A DNA stretch of 64,000 nt from Sipunculus nudus (taxonomy: Eukaryota > Annelida > Sipuncula > Golfingiida > Sipunculidae). The position numbers were made by a program, and so were the translations under genes. The notes below the pieces were generated by a model. The model was not told where the DNA came from. It saw only the letters and a list, made by a program, of their open reading frames with translations, and did no database searches. The stretch covers positions 87,333,056-87,397,055 of the forward strand of contig CM049310.1 in NCBI GenBank assembly GCA_026874595.1. The letters run 5' to 3'. Of the stretch, positions 46,411 through 58,000 are shown one piece after another (positions within the stretch are counted from its first letter, which is position 1; each line of letters opens with the position of its first letter).

Positions 46411-46922
46411 GTTCTTGCTGAAAAAAATAAATAAATCTTTTATTTGAGAAACAAACATTGCACCATATACCAGTACTGATAATTGCTATGAAAACAGTTC
46501 ACCAAATAATAGTCCTATAGCCAAGAGATGTAGACGAAGGTGAATATTCTGTGTCCACGAACAAGTGACTATGGCAGTGAATATTTTAAGTTAAATGAAT
46601 TTAATGGATTAATCTGTTTTTAATTTTATCAATGATCGAGATGTAAATCAGCATTCAATGTAAAAAAAATAAATTTTATAAAATCAACCACGGACATCCA
46701 GGTTCAGACACATTTAAAAGATAAACAAAACAAAGTAGAGATCATTCTTAGCTTTCACAATAAATTATATGTTAATTGGTCCCAGTAGTAATGGTATTAA
46801 TTTAATATGCTTAACCTACAAATGTTCAACACCATGATCATGGTATCTTTGACCTTAACAACCAGAACTTCCATAGCACTCCTGACAGCAGGCCATTTCT
46901 TATCGCAAACTCTGTTTATATA

Positions 46923-47106
46923 CAGTGTATTCTCGTTGTATCGAACTCACTTAAGTCGAATACCCCACTTATATCGAAGTGACAGGCTCAATATTCCGGA
47001 CAACTCTAGTTAAATTATAACCAAATAGAACCTGCTTGTGTTGAACCTCGGATGTGTCTAAGTTTTCTGAGGGTCCCTACGACTTCGACACAATGAGGTT
47101 TTACTG
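46923..47106. mobile_element. Pogo/Tigger-type MITE (184 bp)
   Basis: The left end CAGTGTATTCTCGTTGTATC and the right end (reverse complement) CAGTAAAACCTCATTGTGTC form imperfect terminal inverted repeats, and TCGAACTC/TCGAAGTC extends the match. TA lies directly outside both ends (46921-46922, 47107-47108), the target duplication of Tc1/mariner/pogo elements. There is no coding capacity. Confidence 0.8.
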
Positions 47107-48059
47107 TATATGTATGTATAACACACGCCATTACTTACATCAGTGCTTGTTATCAAGTGCACAAAGGCATCATTCCTGTTCATTTGTATTTCAAAGCAAC
47201 TCTATCACAAAACTCCCTACACTAACTGTTAAATCATCCACTTGTATGTGTGAATGTAATGTACGTAAGTTAAACATCAGCAGAAGAAAGTTTATTTATA
47301 TAAACATCAGGGGCGTGTTTAGAGACAGGCACAGCAGATGCCCTTTCAAAATCTGTTCAATAAACTTGCAAGGGCATGTCTAAACTTTTTGTTGAATATC
47401 CTCACAAAATTGTACTTTTATAGGTCCAGGTACAATTTTGTATGCATTGCCCTACTTAAAATTTAGCAGCAATATATATAGATAAGGATATCAAGGAAGT
47501 GCATCAGACATAGTCTAGTAGCTGTGATGGCCCAACCAAAGTTCTTTGTAGGGGGGTTTTGAGAGGATGGGTGGTTTGGGACAGGCTGCAGCTTGCCAAT
47601 ACCCGGCCTCTGAAACTCTTGAATTTTAGAAAAATGTTCAATTTCATAACTCATCCAGGTGGTTACAATTTATTAACCTCTCACTGAACCAGCTACAAAT
47701 ACTGGAGCATTGATTCTCTGTTTCTGCTTTGAAACTGTTTATATCATCTGAGAGGACACCAAACAAACCTGCCTGTACACTGTATAAAGCCAATTTTCTT
47801 GACAAAGCAAATTGCATAAAAAAAAATTTTTTTTCCAACCACAACATATATGGTGCCCCCCCCCCTTGCCAAAATTCTGTGTAGCCTATGAACATGGTCC
47901 TTTTACATTCTGTCAGTCAAATTTTGAACATTTATATCGATGTACAATACTCCAATGATCAATTTTCCTTACTGAATAAATGCTGTGTTAGAAGCAAGTA
48001 GTGTTTCACTGGACATTGATTCACTATCATCATTATTCTTTTTATTTTGTAGAGTATCA

Positions 48060-50123
48060 ATGGCCACCGTCACACAGCATCCACCGGGGGCTTTCCCTGA
48101 CACCAACACTGGAACAACAGGTCAACCTAGTCAGCCACCACAGCAGGGCATGAAGATGACACCCATCGACTGGGACTGGATCACAGGATTCCCGTTTCCA
48201 ACTATAGACTTTATACTGAACCGATTCCTGCCTCTGTATATGCTGGAGAGTGGAGATTTCACAGGACAGAAGGCAGAAGTGAAGAGCATTATCAGCTCTG
48301 CACTGGAGAGGGAATCAGAATTCACGATAATTTCATGTGGTGATGTACTTAGCATTCCCTACATTCCTCCTGTAAATATCACCAAAAATCAGACTCTGCA
48401 AGGAGAGTGCTACCTGCCACCTCATGAGATTCAACTGTTAGTAACATGTGAAAAGTATGATATTCTCCGCAATGTAGTGGTTGAACAGGTTTCAGCAGAA
48501 AAGGGACTGTGTCATGTGAAATCTAAACCCAGTTGCAAGGTCATCACCTGGAATGATTTGAAAGACATTCATGATGCTCTCAAAAAGAACCTTGAAGCTA
48601 TTAAAGGTCCCCTGGAGAAACATCAAGTTTGTATTGCCAGTAGTATTTGTGTGAAGGTTGATCATTGGCCGGCAGACAAGGAAAGTTTATTCAAGAGGAG
48701 TGAGGACCACCACAAATGGCCACCTCGTGAAGTCATTAAGGACATTGTATCCCATGGATGCTATGTTACTCCAGATTCCAAAGGTGGTGTTCTCCCCAGT
48801 GACAGCTCCGTCGTGTGGAAGTATTGCTTCCCAGAGGCTGAACACAAGATCATTTCTTGTTTGAACAAGTCCCAATTGCAATGCCTGGCTTTACTTTATT
48901 TGGTTCACCAAGACCAACTCCATTTACCAAATATTATCTCCAAAGATCATGTCCGATCGCAGTTCCTGTGGTTATGTGAGAAGCTGGGACCTGGATACTG
49001 GGTACCAGAGAACATGGGTCAGTGCCTTCTTGGTGTGATAGATCTTCTGTTCCATGCGACCATCTCAGCTGACCTGCCAAATTTTTTCAACCCAATGATC
49101 AACATGCTCAAAGGCATCAGCCCTGATCATCTTGAAGATATGCAAAAAAAGCTGAGTCATTTGAGACAAGACCTGCCCAAAGTGTTGCTCAAATTTGCTG
49201 AAAGCAAAAAAATGTCCTATTGGCCTCATCTTATGGACTTTACCGATTTATGCTACATTATGACAAAGCTAGAGGAGGATCCTGAAATCAACCAATCAGA
49301 TGTTGATACAGCCTATCTGCGATCTATGAAACTGTGGTGTCTTGGTTACGTGGCTGAACTAAAGTTCAAGGCAGCGATGGAATGTGGCAAAGAGGTCGAA
49401 GCTTGGATACAGAAGAAACACAAAGAGAAGTATCCAGCCATCCAACTGTTGGTGGATAACGTTGACCTTCTCAAAGATGTTGATACAATCATTGCCCTGA
49501 TGGAGTTTGTATGTGATAACACCCCAGATGACTCACCAATGCACCATGCACATGTGGGAAACTTGGCATGTTTTTATCATTCAAAAGCTGCAGGCATGGT
49601 TGAAGGTGACGACAAATTCAAAACAAATGCCAAGGCTAAAGAGACTTTTACGAAAGCAATAAATCTACCCACTGCCTCGCCGGCTACATTTGTAGATTTC
49701 GGAAACTTTCTGGTGAATGTTCATGAGTACAAGGAAGCCATTCCTCATCTTAAACGTGCAATCCAGGATAAAAGTCGTCAATCTGGTAACAGCTACTCTG
49801 AGACAGAAAGGAACACACTGAACTCGGATCTCCAGTTGTACATTGACAACGGACAGAACGTTATCCTGCCCTCCAGAATTTACGCCTTCTACTTGCTGGT
49901 CTTGTGCTACATTCAGGTGGAGCCACAAGCAGTCACTGATGAGCTGATGGCCGAGTTCAGTGCAGCCTGTGAGGAGTTTGAACAAACCAGTCAGATCTAC
50001 GCAGTGTATGGGCTGGCCCTGAAGGCTGCTCAGCAAGAGGATATGGCACAAGCAGCCTTCCTTCAAGCTCACGAGCTAAATTCAGAAGACATTATTGTGA
50101 AAACTTACTCCACTCTGCTGTGA
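48060..50123 (+). CDS. Mab-21-like domain protein with C-terminal TPR-like repeats, 687 aa
   Basis: Single coding exon entered from acceptor TTTATTTTGTAG at 48052. The first ATG after it (48060, GTATCAATGG) is the start; an upstream in-frame ATG at 47985 lies in the intron. Residues 1-32 are Pro/Gln-rich. Residues ~40-140 resemble the nucleotidyltransferase lobe of Mab-21/cGAS-like proteins, but the expected G-S and D-x-D positions read CGDV and PHEIQL, so catalysis is unlikely. Residues ~251-350 (WKYCFPEAEHKII, LNKSQLQCLALLYLV, WLCEKLGPGYW, FFNPMINML) match the helical C-lobe of Mab-21. Residues ~495-680 form helical pairs like TPRs (FVDFGNFLVNVHEYKEAI, YAVYGLALKAAQQEDMAQAA). Family proteins act in development or innate sensing; the role here is unknown. 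Confidence 0.8.
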   Translation: MATVTQHPPGAFPDTNTGTTGQPSQPPQQGMKMTPIDWDWITGFPFPTIDFILNRFLPLYMLESGDFTGQKAEVKSIISSALERESEFTIISCGDVLSIPYIPPVNITKNQTLQGECYLPPHEIQLLVTCEKYDILRNVVVEQVSAEKGLCHVKSKPSCKVITWNDLKDIHDALKKNLEAIKGPLEKHQVCIASSICVKVDHWPADKESLFKRSEDHHKWPPREVIKDIVSHGCYVTPDSKGGVLPSDSSVVWKYCFPEAEHKIISCLNKSQLQCLALLYLVHQDQLHLPNIISKDHVRSQFLWLCEKLGPGYWVPENMGQCLLGVIDLLFHATISADLPNFFNPMINMLKGISPDHLEDMQKKLSHLRQDLPKVLLKFAESKKMSYWPHLMDFTDLCYIMTKLEEDPEINQSDVDTAYLRSMKLWCLGYVAELKFKAAMECGKEVEAWIQKKHKEKYPAIQLLVDNVDLLKDVDTIIALMEFVCDNTPDDSPMHHAHVGNLACFYHSKAAGMVEGDDKFKTNAKAKETFTKAINLPTASPATFVDFGNFLVNVHEYKEAIPHLKRAIQDKSRQSGNSYSETERNTLNSDLQLYIDNGQNVILPSRIYAFYLLVLCYIQVEPQAVTDELMAEFSAACEEFEQTSQIYAVYGLALKAAQQEDMAQAAFLQAHELNSEDIIVKTYSTLL

Positions 50124-52394
50124 CCAAAAAAACAATACAGATGACAAGAGTTTGAGCTCTATTTTGCTAGATGACCAAACAAAGTGTCTACATAGTATGC
50201 ATTATATGGGTCATCCTATTAAGTTACTAACTATACATATAGTTCACCAAATTGGGTATGGTCACCCAGCAGCTTTATCCTGGCTTTTTACTGGTAGGTT
50301 CAGATCCAGTTTTCACCAGATTCTCTTTGCAAATAGATTTCTGCCTCTAGACTGTCTCAGAAGATCTTTCATGACACAATCAATGCCTTCATCAAACCTG
50401 GACTCTCTCATTCCTCACAAGCATTTCAAAACCATTAATTTGCCACCATCTTTTCAACAGACTAAAACCCTGTCACATGTTGGAATTAAGGGTATACTGC
50501 TTGTATGGTATAAACTTGACTTTCTGCCTGATGAAAATAATCAGTTGAGACCAGAAAGCTGACTGAGACCATTTTGTTTAGAAATGGAGACAAGATTTTG
50601 AAATTACAACCACTAATGGCCAGTAATGGGACCTCCATGAAGTGGTCACATTTTCCAGGAGGTGATCTAAGTGATGTCTGATAAAAAGAGCAAATAGGAA
50701 TAGGGGACCATGAACAAGTGGTCATTATTTTGAGGGGGTCACTAAACAGAGGTGGTGGTAAGGGGAAGTTTTACTTTTTAAGCTACTGACACCAGGTACT
50801 TTCTGTCATTCATCAGGCTGGCATACTTCATTGTGAAAATATCCATAGTGAAAATTAACAAATACGGAAATACAGATGCTGTTTATTTACACATAATCTG
50901 TTTACAAATATTTACATTTTATATCATATATATATATATATATAAATATATATTCATACTGATACAGTATACTGATAACAGTGTATACCCCGCAACATTT
51001 TTTTAATTCTCTCTTCACTTTGATGTAAATCATATTTGTTGTCAATAAATACCATTATATTAAATATTCATTTTACAAGTTCTTGTTAACAACAGTCACA
51101 CATAAGCATTACTGGGTTCAAGTCTGCACTGAACTATCTTATTCATTGGTGCCATAATATAATTGCAATATGATTTTCTCACACACATAAAAACAGGAAA
51201 TAAAGGATTAAGAAAAGTATGCAAATGTCAAATTTAACCCCAAAGGGATATTAGGCTGCAGCAAAACAACTAAACACTATGAAGTTAGATGGTCATCTTT
51301 AAAAATTTAGTGGTTCAGATGAAATATGTGAAATTGTGCAACTTGCTTGAAGAATACAAGAATGTGCTACAATTCTTGAAACGATGAACACCCATTTTAC
51401 CTGCATTGCTTTTTACAGTTACACATTATAAATAAATCACACCTTTATAAAAACTTTTTTATTTAATACAATTTTACTTTTTATTTTTTTTCCACATTTC
51501 AAGCTGTTTAAACAAGAAAGGGATAATTCTCTATGTACATAATTACAGAATACATGTATTTAATTCATAATCCTTCTAGTGGATTATGAAAAATTAGAAT
51601 AAAAAACTTAAATGCAACTGTATAAACATTTAGGAGATGCCACTAACTGTCTACTGAACTTATTATCCTGTACAGTATGATGCAAGTTATGACTGTTATG
51701 TGACGTCATAACAAAAATATACATGTTAATTATTTTGAACAAAGGCATCAGGCCTATAATGATATCCATACTGAACAAGGAATCCTTACCAGAACATCGT
51801 GTAACTACAAGGTGCTTACCATTATACTGCCTTGTACTGAAGCTGCTTACTAAATTTGTCATGTACCAATTAGAAGAACAAGATGTTTGAAGAACAATAT
51901 ATGTCAAAGAGAAAGAACCAAGTTTTCAATTAATAACTATTTTACACGGCAAATGCAAAATGGTTTAAAATTATTTTGAATGCGAACTGAGCATTCACAC
52001 AGCAATGCAAGGCATTTTAAAATTGTTTTGGCCTAATTGGTTTGAATCCAGCATAAATATGAATCAAATCATCTGCACCTCTAAAGTGCCATGTGAAAGC
52101 TCTATTCACATTCAAAATGGTTAAGACCTAGATTTGGATCACAGCACAAGTGTGACTGCATGTGTCAGCATTGTTTCACAAATGAAATGTACATCTCATG
52201 CACTGGTACTAGATGCCCAAGTGAATGCACAATATAGTTTGAAATTGATTTGATCAATATACCTTGAAAACCTATTTAAACCCATTGTGTGTGTGAAAGG
52301 GGTATAAGTCCAATGGAGTATGTACACTTCTCACCATATATTTAACATCTCACAAGGTTTTAAAAAAGCCAGGTTAAATGTCAGTATCATCCCT

Positions 52395-52560
52395 AAAGCA
52401 GAGAATTAGACGAACGAGAGCAGATGTCACATGTTTAAAATCTGGAGCTGGATGTTCCATGAATTACCATGCTCTCATCAGTCTGATTTCAATTCTTTGC
52501 TCTGTGTCTGCCCCCTGGTGGTGTGACCCAGAGAACCTTGCCATACAAAGCAGCGGTTAA
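52395..52560. mobile_element. Foldback repeat family, copy 4
   Basis: AAAGCAGAGAATTAGACGAA on the left is mirrored by CAGTCTGATTTCAATTCTTT then GCTCT on the right. It shares GAACCTTGCCATACAAAGCA then GCGGTTA with the copy ending at 19650. Confidence 0.6.
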
Positions 52561-54064
52561 ACAAAAGGAGATCTGGGATGACTGTGATGAATAACTGCTG
52601 CGCGAGGAGCATGTGGTCAACTCTGATAGCATAAATGATTAACTGTGGACAAGTGTGATACCACAACTGATGAAAATTCATTATCATGTGACCAGGCAGT
52701 TTATATTTGGAAGATATCTAACAGTTAGTAAATTACTTAAGCTTCCAGGTGTGGACAAAAAGTGCTTCTGTCTATGGTAAGTGAAAAGGATATTGTTCAG
52801 ATGGAACAGAGCATCAAAATAACCATTCCACATTTTTAAGGTTTTGATACTAATAAAGAGAAGTCTAAACATTTTACTTCATAATATTCACTTTTAGTGT
52901 TTATGATATTTAAACACCCGTGTACTCTACAATTATATTTTCTGTGGTGCTATTTTTTTTCATACAGATATACCATGAGCATGTTCATTATTATTATGCC
53001 AGGGCAGAAGCATTAAATCTAACATAGTTGTTGTTCTTGATTTGATATGTGTAGGCATTCACTCATTTAATAAACAGATCACCCTACAAAAACATAATTA
53101 TAAATTACACCTGTTTGTCCAAACTGACATATGAGCAGGTACAGGGGTTCTATTCAAGACAAAGATCACTCATCCTATACTAACCCTCCTTTATAGAATC
53201 CAGTTCACTCAGAATTGTGAAACAAACTTTTAAACCTTCTATGACATTTTCATACACAGGGCTCTGATATACAAAACAGATGTGTTATCATACATTACAG
53301 CAACTGTTGTAATGAGACTTGCATATCAAATATACTTTGGACTAGATGTAAAGCTAATGTACAGAGTTTAGGGCCCGACTAGAGAATAACTCTCGCACCA
53401 CAGTTGTGGCTAAAAATGCATGTATCACTCCTATAAATGCTTGGTATCCCATCTCTAGTCATATTTGCCTTTATTAGACGCAGAACCAGGGTCCAGGGGG
53501 TCGCGACCCCCCCCCCCCCCTTTGTTTCAGCCGCTCAAAACTTACAGGATTTTTTACCAGGACCCCCTTTTCTGGACCTGCAGATTTTTTTTTTTGGTTT
53601 TGTCACTAGTTTTGGGTTGGACCCCTCCTTTATAAAAAATTCTGGATTTCCTTTCATGGAATATCCATACTGCCATCTTCAATCTTTGGTCCTGTTACAC
53701 TTTACAGCATGTGTGCCAAGACACTTTGAGGTCTCACAAAAAAATGTTTTACAAGTTAGGCTAACCAGCCCAATATAAATGCCTACTGATTCATGTATTC
53801 ACGGCTACTTGTAGACATGCTCAGACTGTGAATATCACCCCCTGTGAGTGGGGTAAGGAAAGATAAGGTAGATGAAAAGAGTCACTTTTAGTCAGTTTTG
53901 AGAGTGTGAGTTATTCTATACTTGCTTCCACTTTTCCTGGCTTCACAAGTTCAAAAACAGTGAATACCAAATCATTGTATTCTGCATTCAAATACAGAAT
54001 TATTTGTTGAGAGCAAAGTGTCTGTCAAGACCAAGGGGATATGAGAATACACAATGTGATGGAT

Positions 54065-54590
54065 GTCACAGTGCCATGAATGCTGATTTACTGTCACAGT
54101 GCCATGAATGCTGATTTCCTGTCACAGTGCCATGAATGCTGATTTCATGTCACAGTGCCATGAATGTTGATTTCATGTCACAGTGCCATGAATGCTGATT
54201 TCCTGTCACAGTGCCATGAATGCTGATTTCATGTCACAGTGCCATGAATGTTGATTTCATGTCACAGTGCCATGAATGCTGATTTCATGTCACAGTGCCA
54301 TGAATGTTGATTTCATGTCACAGTGCCATGAATGTTGATTTCATGTCACAGTGCCATGAATGTTGATTTCATGTCACAGTGCCATGAATGTTGATTTCAT
54401 GTCAGAGTGCCATGAATGTTGATTTCATGTCACAGTGCCATAAATGTTGATTTCATGTCACAGTGCCATGAATGTTGATTTCATGTCACAGTGCCATGAA
54501 TGTTGATTTCCTGTCACAGTGCCATGGATGTTGATTTCATGTCACAGTGCCATGAATGTTGATTTCATGTCACAGTGCCATGAATGCAAT
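54065..54590. repeat. 28-bp minisatellite
   Basis: About 19 units of TGTCACAGTGCCATGAATG followed by TTGATTTCA, with C/T variants. The following 250 bp (to 54850) keep scattered TGTCACA and GTGACT words, suggesting an older, decayed array continuing to the RNGTT stop codon. Confidence 0.93.
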
Positions 54591-54846
54591 GGATATGACT
54601 CTATACTGATTGTGACTGACCACATGATACTACATGTGACTTTTTGTCACAGCATGATGGATGTTAATGATGTCACAATGTGACTGATGACTTAAGGTAA
54701 CAAATGAAGGGATATGCTCTGATGTCACTGTGATGGAAATGACTTAATGTCACAATCCAGTGGGTGTGACCAAATGTCAGTGTGATGGATGGGACTTAAT
54801 GTCACATAATGTGGCTGTAACCTTTAATGTCACATTGTGACTGCTG

Positions 54847-54852
54847 TTTATT
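54847..54852 (-). terminator. RNGTT: AATAAA overlapping the RNGTT stop codon
   Basis: On the minus strand the end reads CATTAATAAACAGC, so AATAAA begins inside the TAA stop. If used, the 3' untranslated region would be only about 15-30 nt; a downstream signal may be used instead. Confidence 0.35.
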
Positions 54853-55023
54853 AATGTGATGTCCTTGGCATTTTATTTGGTGGGGGCATGAGAGCTCGGT
54901 CCTGGCCGCCTGATATCCCGTTATGCGGCTGTTTTGGGCGAGCTGGCGGTCTCCAGCCTCTCTTCTCGATGAACTGGAACAGGAGATCCTTGGTGACTGG
55001 GTTCTTAATACTCTCACACACAG
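54851..55023 (-). CDS. RNGTT: RNGTT last exon: C-terminus
   Basis: It follows minus-strand acceptor CATTCCAG. It encodes [20 protein letters not shown] and ends [16 protein letters not shown]. Confidence 0.93.
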
Positions 55024-58000
55024 CTGGAATGATGAAAACCAACTCTAAACATCATTCAATAAAGATAAATATGTAACCTGTACATGAACAAGTGACAAGG
55101 GTACTGAGAAATTCTATCAACTTAGATTACCATCATTTTATTATTTTTGCAACTGTACTGTCAATTTATGTGAAACTGTTGTATTGTTATTTTAAGTAAA
55201 CTATTATGGGTGATTTTATAACACCACATGATCTCTGAACTGCAGGTAACACTAAGCACCATGTAAAAGTTGTCATAAAAAGTTTGGTACTTTTTCTATA
55301 TTTACAGTCCTACTTTTTTCTATATTTACAATGCTACATTTGTCCTACTTGTTTCTATGTTCACAGTCCTACTTTTGTCGTAGCTTTATCATGAGTGTAT
55401 GCTTGACTGACTGTATGTGTCACATACCCTCGGCTGTTGTAAAACTGTTCGGAAAGGATTTATCTTTTCGCTCCCTCATAAACATCCACTGTCGCTTGTC
55501 AAAGTCCCAGTTGCACTCAATAATCTTGCCATCGTATTTCTTCAGCTCCTTATTCATCTGCAAAAGAAAAATACAAATTATGTAAATACTCCAGAAAAAG
55601 AACTTGATGCTAAGCAAAGTGCCCGTCTGGCTACAAGAATGAACAGGCCAACAGATGCCTACAGAAAAGTGTCAAGTCGGATGATACTTGCACAGAGTGA
55701 TTAAAATCCAACCTTTACCTTTTTTTCTAATAAAAATGCTGGATCAACCTTAGTATTAACTTCATCCCAGATAACCCATCTGCCAACTCACTGCTAAGGG
55801 TTTGGAAGTTGCTCTTACCTTAATCTCACCAAATGGAGTACCGAGCTGACCCACATACAGGTAACCCTTTGTCTCTGGCAGCATCCTGAAGTAAAAATAA
55901 AAAATTATGTTTCAGAAAAACAAAATATATAACACTGCATGCAAGGCATATTATTTCTTAGGATTTTCTAAAGGGGTCTTTACTGATCTCTGATGTCTAT
56001 CTACTAAAGATAACCACTTGAACCTTTTATAAAAAAAAAAGATCAGAAAACACCAATCCAACCACGTTTTGTTTATATCAACATATTTATAATATGTGGG
56101 GGCCCACTATAATAATCCAAATGCATTCAACAAGGACATCTATCAGCAAGTCAGACAAACCAGAGTTTTGCAAAGGGCGTTTTGCAACTAGTGACTGTTA
56201 AACTTCTGCACATAAACAACTCAACACTTGGTGTAGAGCTGACTTTAAAAGAGGCCCAATTACCTAAACCTGCCTAAATAAACTAAAGGTAATCCCTTTG
56301 AGCTTTTATAAAAATAGGCTAGAAAATGTAGATATCACTGCACACAGGCTGCTTGTTTATAATATGTGGGGGTCCACCAAAATAATCAAAACAAATTCAA
56401 CAAGAGCATGTCAGATAAGCCAGAGCTTTGCAATTGGCATTTTGCAACAAGTGACCCTTTGACCTCCGTATATATGCAACCTACCACCTTAATTATAAGT
56501 TACATGGTTTTCCTGTTGGTCATCATTGCTGTGTTTACAAACATATTGTTGATAAATAAGTTCATACATCGTTCACGAAGACTTACACAACCAAAATTAC
56601 CCCTTTATCATTAATATATATACAGACTGACAGAGGAAGCCAGAAATCACATAAATTCTTTTCAAACAGGTAAGTGAATGGGCACCTTTAAGGTAGCATG
56701 TGAACCCGTCTGTAAAACAGCATCTCCATACTTGAAGACATTCACAGCAGTCAAATTTAATCACGTTTACTGGTAACAGACAAGAAAGTGTTTGGTCACA
56801 ATTCATTTGGAGATGACACTGAACATATACCACTCCTGAGATGTTAGGAAAACTGGTTAAAATTTGACAAAGCTTCCCTCATATGTCTGAGTAATGTTCC
56901 TCCAATGACTTCAGCATAATTCTCCTACCCATGTAGACATGAGCATTGCAAGGGTGCACCTTGTGACCACTGACCTCACTAAATATGTGTGAATTTTTAT
57001 GAGAACTTCATTCAGGGGAGAAAATCTATTGGTTATTATTTATAATGAGTTTCATGAAAATTCATCAGATTTTTGCTGATTTACCAAAATACCACCAAAG
57101 TATGGTGAACTCTGACTGACTGGATTTTCCAGAAATAAAACTCAAGCAAGATATTATATTGGTAATATTTTTTTAGTTTCATCAAAATCCTCCATATTCT
57201 TGATATTCAGATAAGTTATTGCAGCTACACCACAAAGCAGCTTGGTGATCTCTGACCTTATTTAATATGCATGGATATTGCCCATATGGTAACCCAGTGA
57301 AATAATCTATTGGTAAGCAGTTACGGTGAGTTTCATAAAAATCCATCAAATCTCTAGTAAGTTATCATAGCAACACTAAAAGTTGATGGACTGACAGATG
57401 GGCAGGCTGTAGGTGTAATATAATATGTCCCGTCATAGACAGGGGAATAAAAATCAGAAATGAAGATAGTTTTATAGCAACATAACTCAGAACATATGAC
57501 AGAACCTAACCCAAAATCATTTTTTGAAGTAAAAGGCCACTCTCCTATCCTTCTCAATGAAATGAAATGACTACAGACTGTAGGATACTGACCCCTCTTT
57601 GACGACCCTTTGGACCTGCAGCTTGAAGTCAACAGAGTTCATACTCGGCGGCTTCCACTTGAGCATGTCATCACATCGTCCTGCTGTGTATTTCTGGTGA
57701 ACAGAAAAAATACCTCTTGATTTAAACAAAACACAAGCTGGATAAATAAGGTGAATTCACCATCTAGATATTTGATGATTAACATCATATATGATATAGA
57801 TTTAGTATCATGACCACAGTATAGCAATATGAATCATTTTCTGAGACAAAAGATGTCATTACAGCCCTACAAAATATATCAGGGATTTCAATAGCATGAG
57901 AAATTGAAGAGTCCAAAATGCTCATACCAAAATTTAGCTGCATCAGATGGGAATTTCGAGCTTCCAAAAGGGAGGTTATAACTTTCAAATGTTAAAGGGT

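Larger units (their letters stand above)
39602..48052. other. Intergenic, repeat-rich, no gene supported
   Basis: It contains a Harbinger-like MITE (41042-41404), AT microsatellites (42297-42326, 43170-43206, 46334-46410), a perfect palindrome GGGGGCGCGCCCCC near 43441, a ~280-bp satellite (43740-45330), G29 and C21 runs, and a pogo-type MITE (46923-47106). CpG is comparatively frequent from the left edge to about 45800. The 5' untranslated exon(s) of the Mab-21-like gene should lie here but cannot be recognised. Confidence 0.55.
50124..54850. other. Intergenic region between the convergent Mab-21-like and RNGTT genes
   Basis: No gene is supported. Candidate plus-strand poly(A) signals for the Mab-21-like gene are AATAAA at 51044-51049 and another near 51198. 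It holds an AT microsatellite (50930-50950), a foldback repeat copy (52395-52560), a perfect palindrome GGGGGTCGCGACCCCC running into a C-run near 53500, and the 28-bp minisatellite at 54065-54590. The part next to RNGTT may be its 3' untranslated region. Confidence 0.55.

Noticed and set aside
47985-48059. ATG at 47985 as the start of the Mab-21-like protein
   Set aside because: A good acceptor (TTTATTTTGTAG) lies between it and the body of the protein, and the extra residues are unlike the family. The ATG at 48060 is preferred.
53437-53778. A 113-codon plus-strand open frame
   Set aside because: It runs through a C homopolymer and a palindrome, with low-complexity Pro and Phe tracts and no domain.
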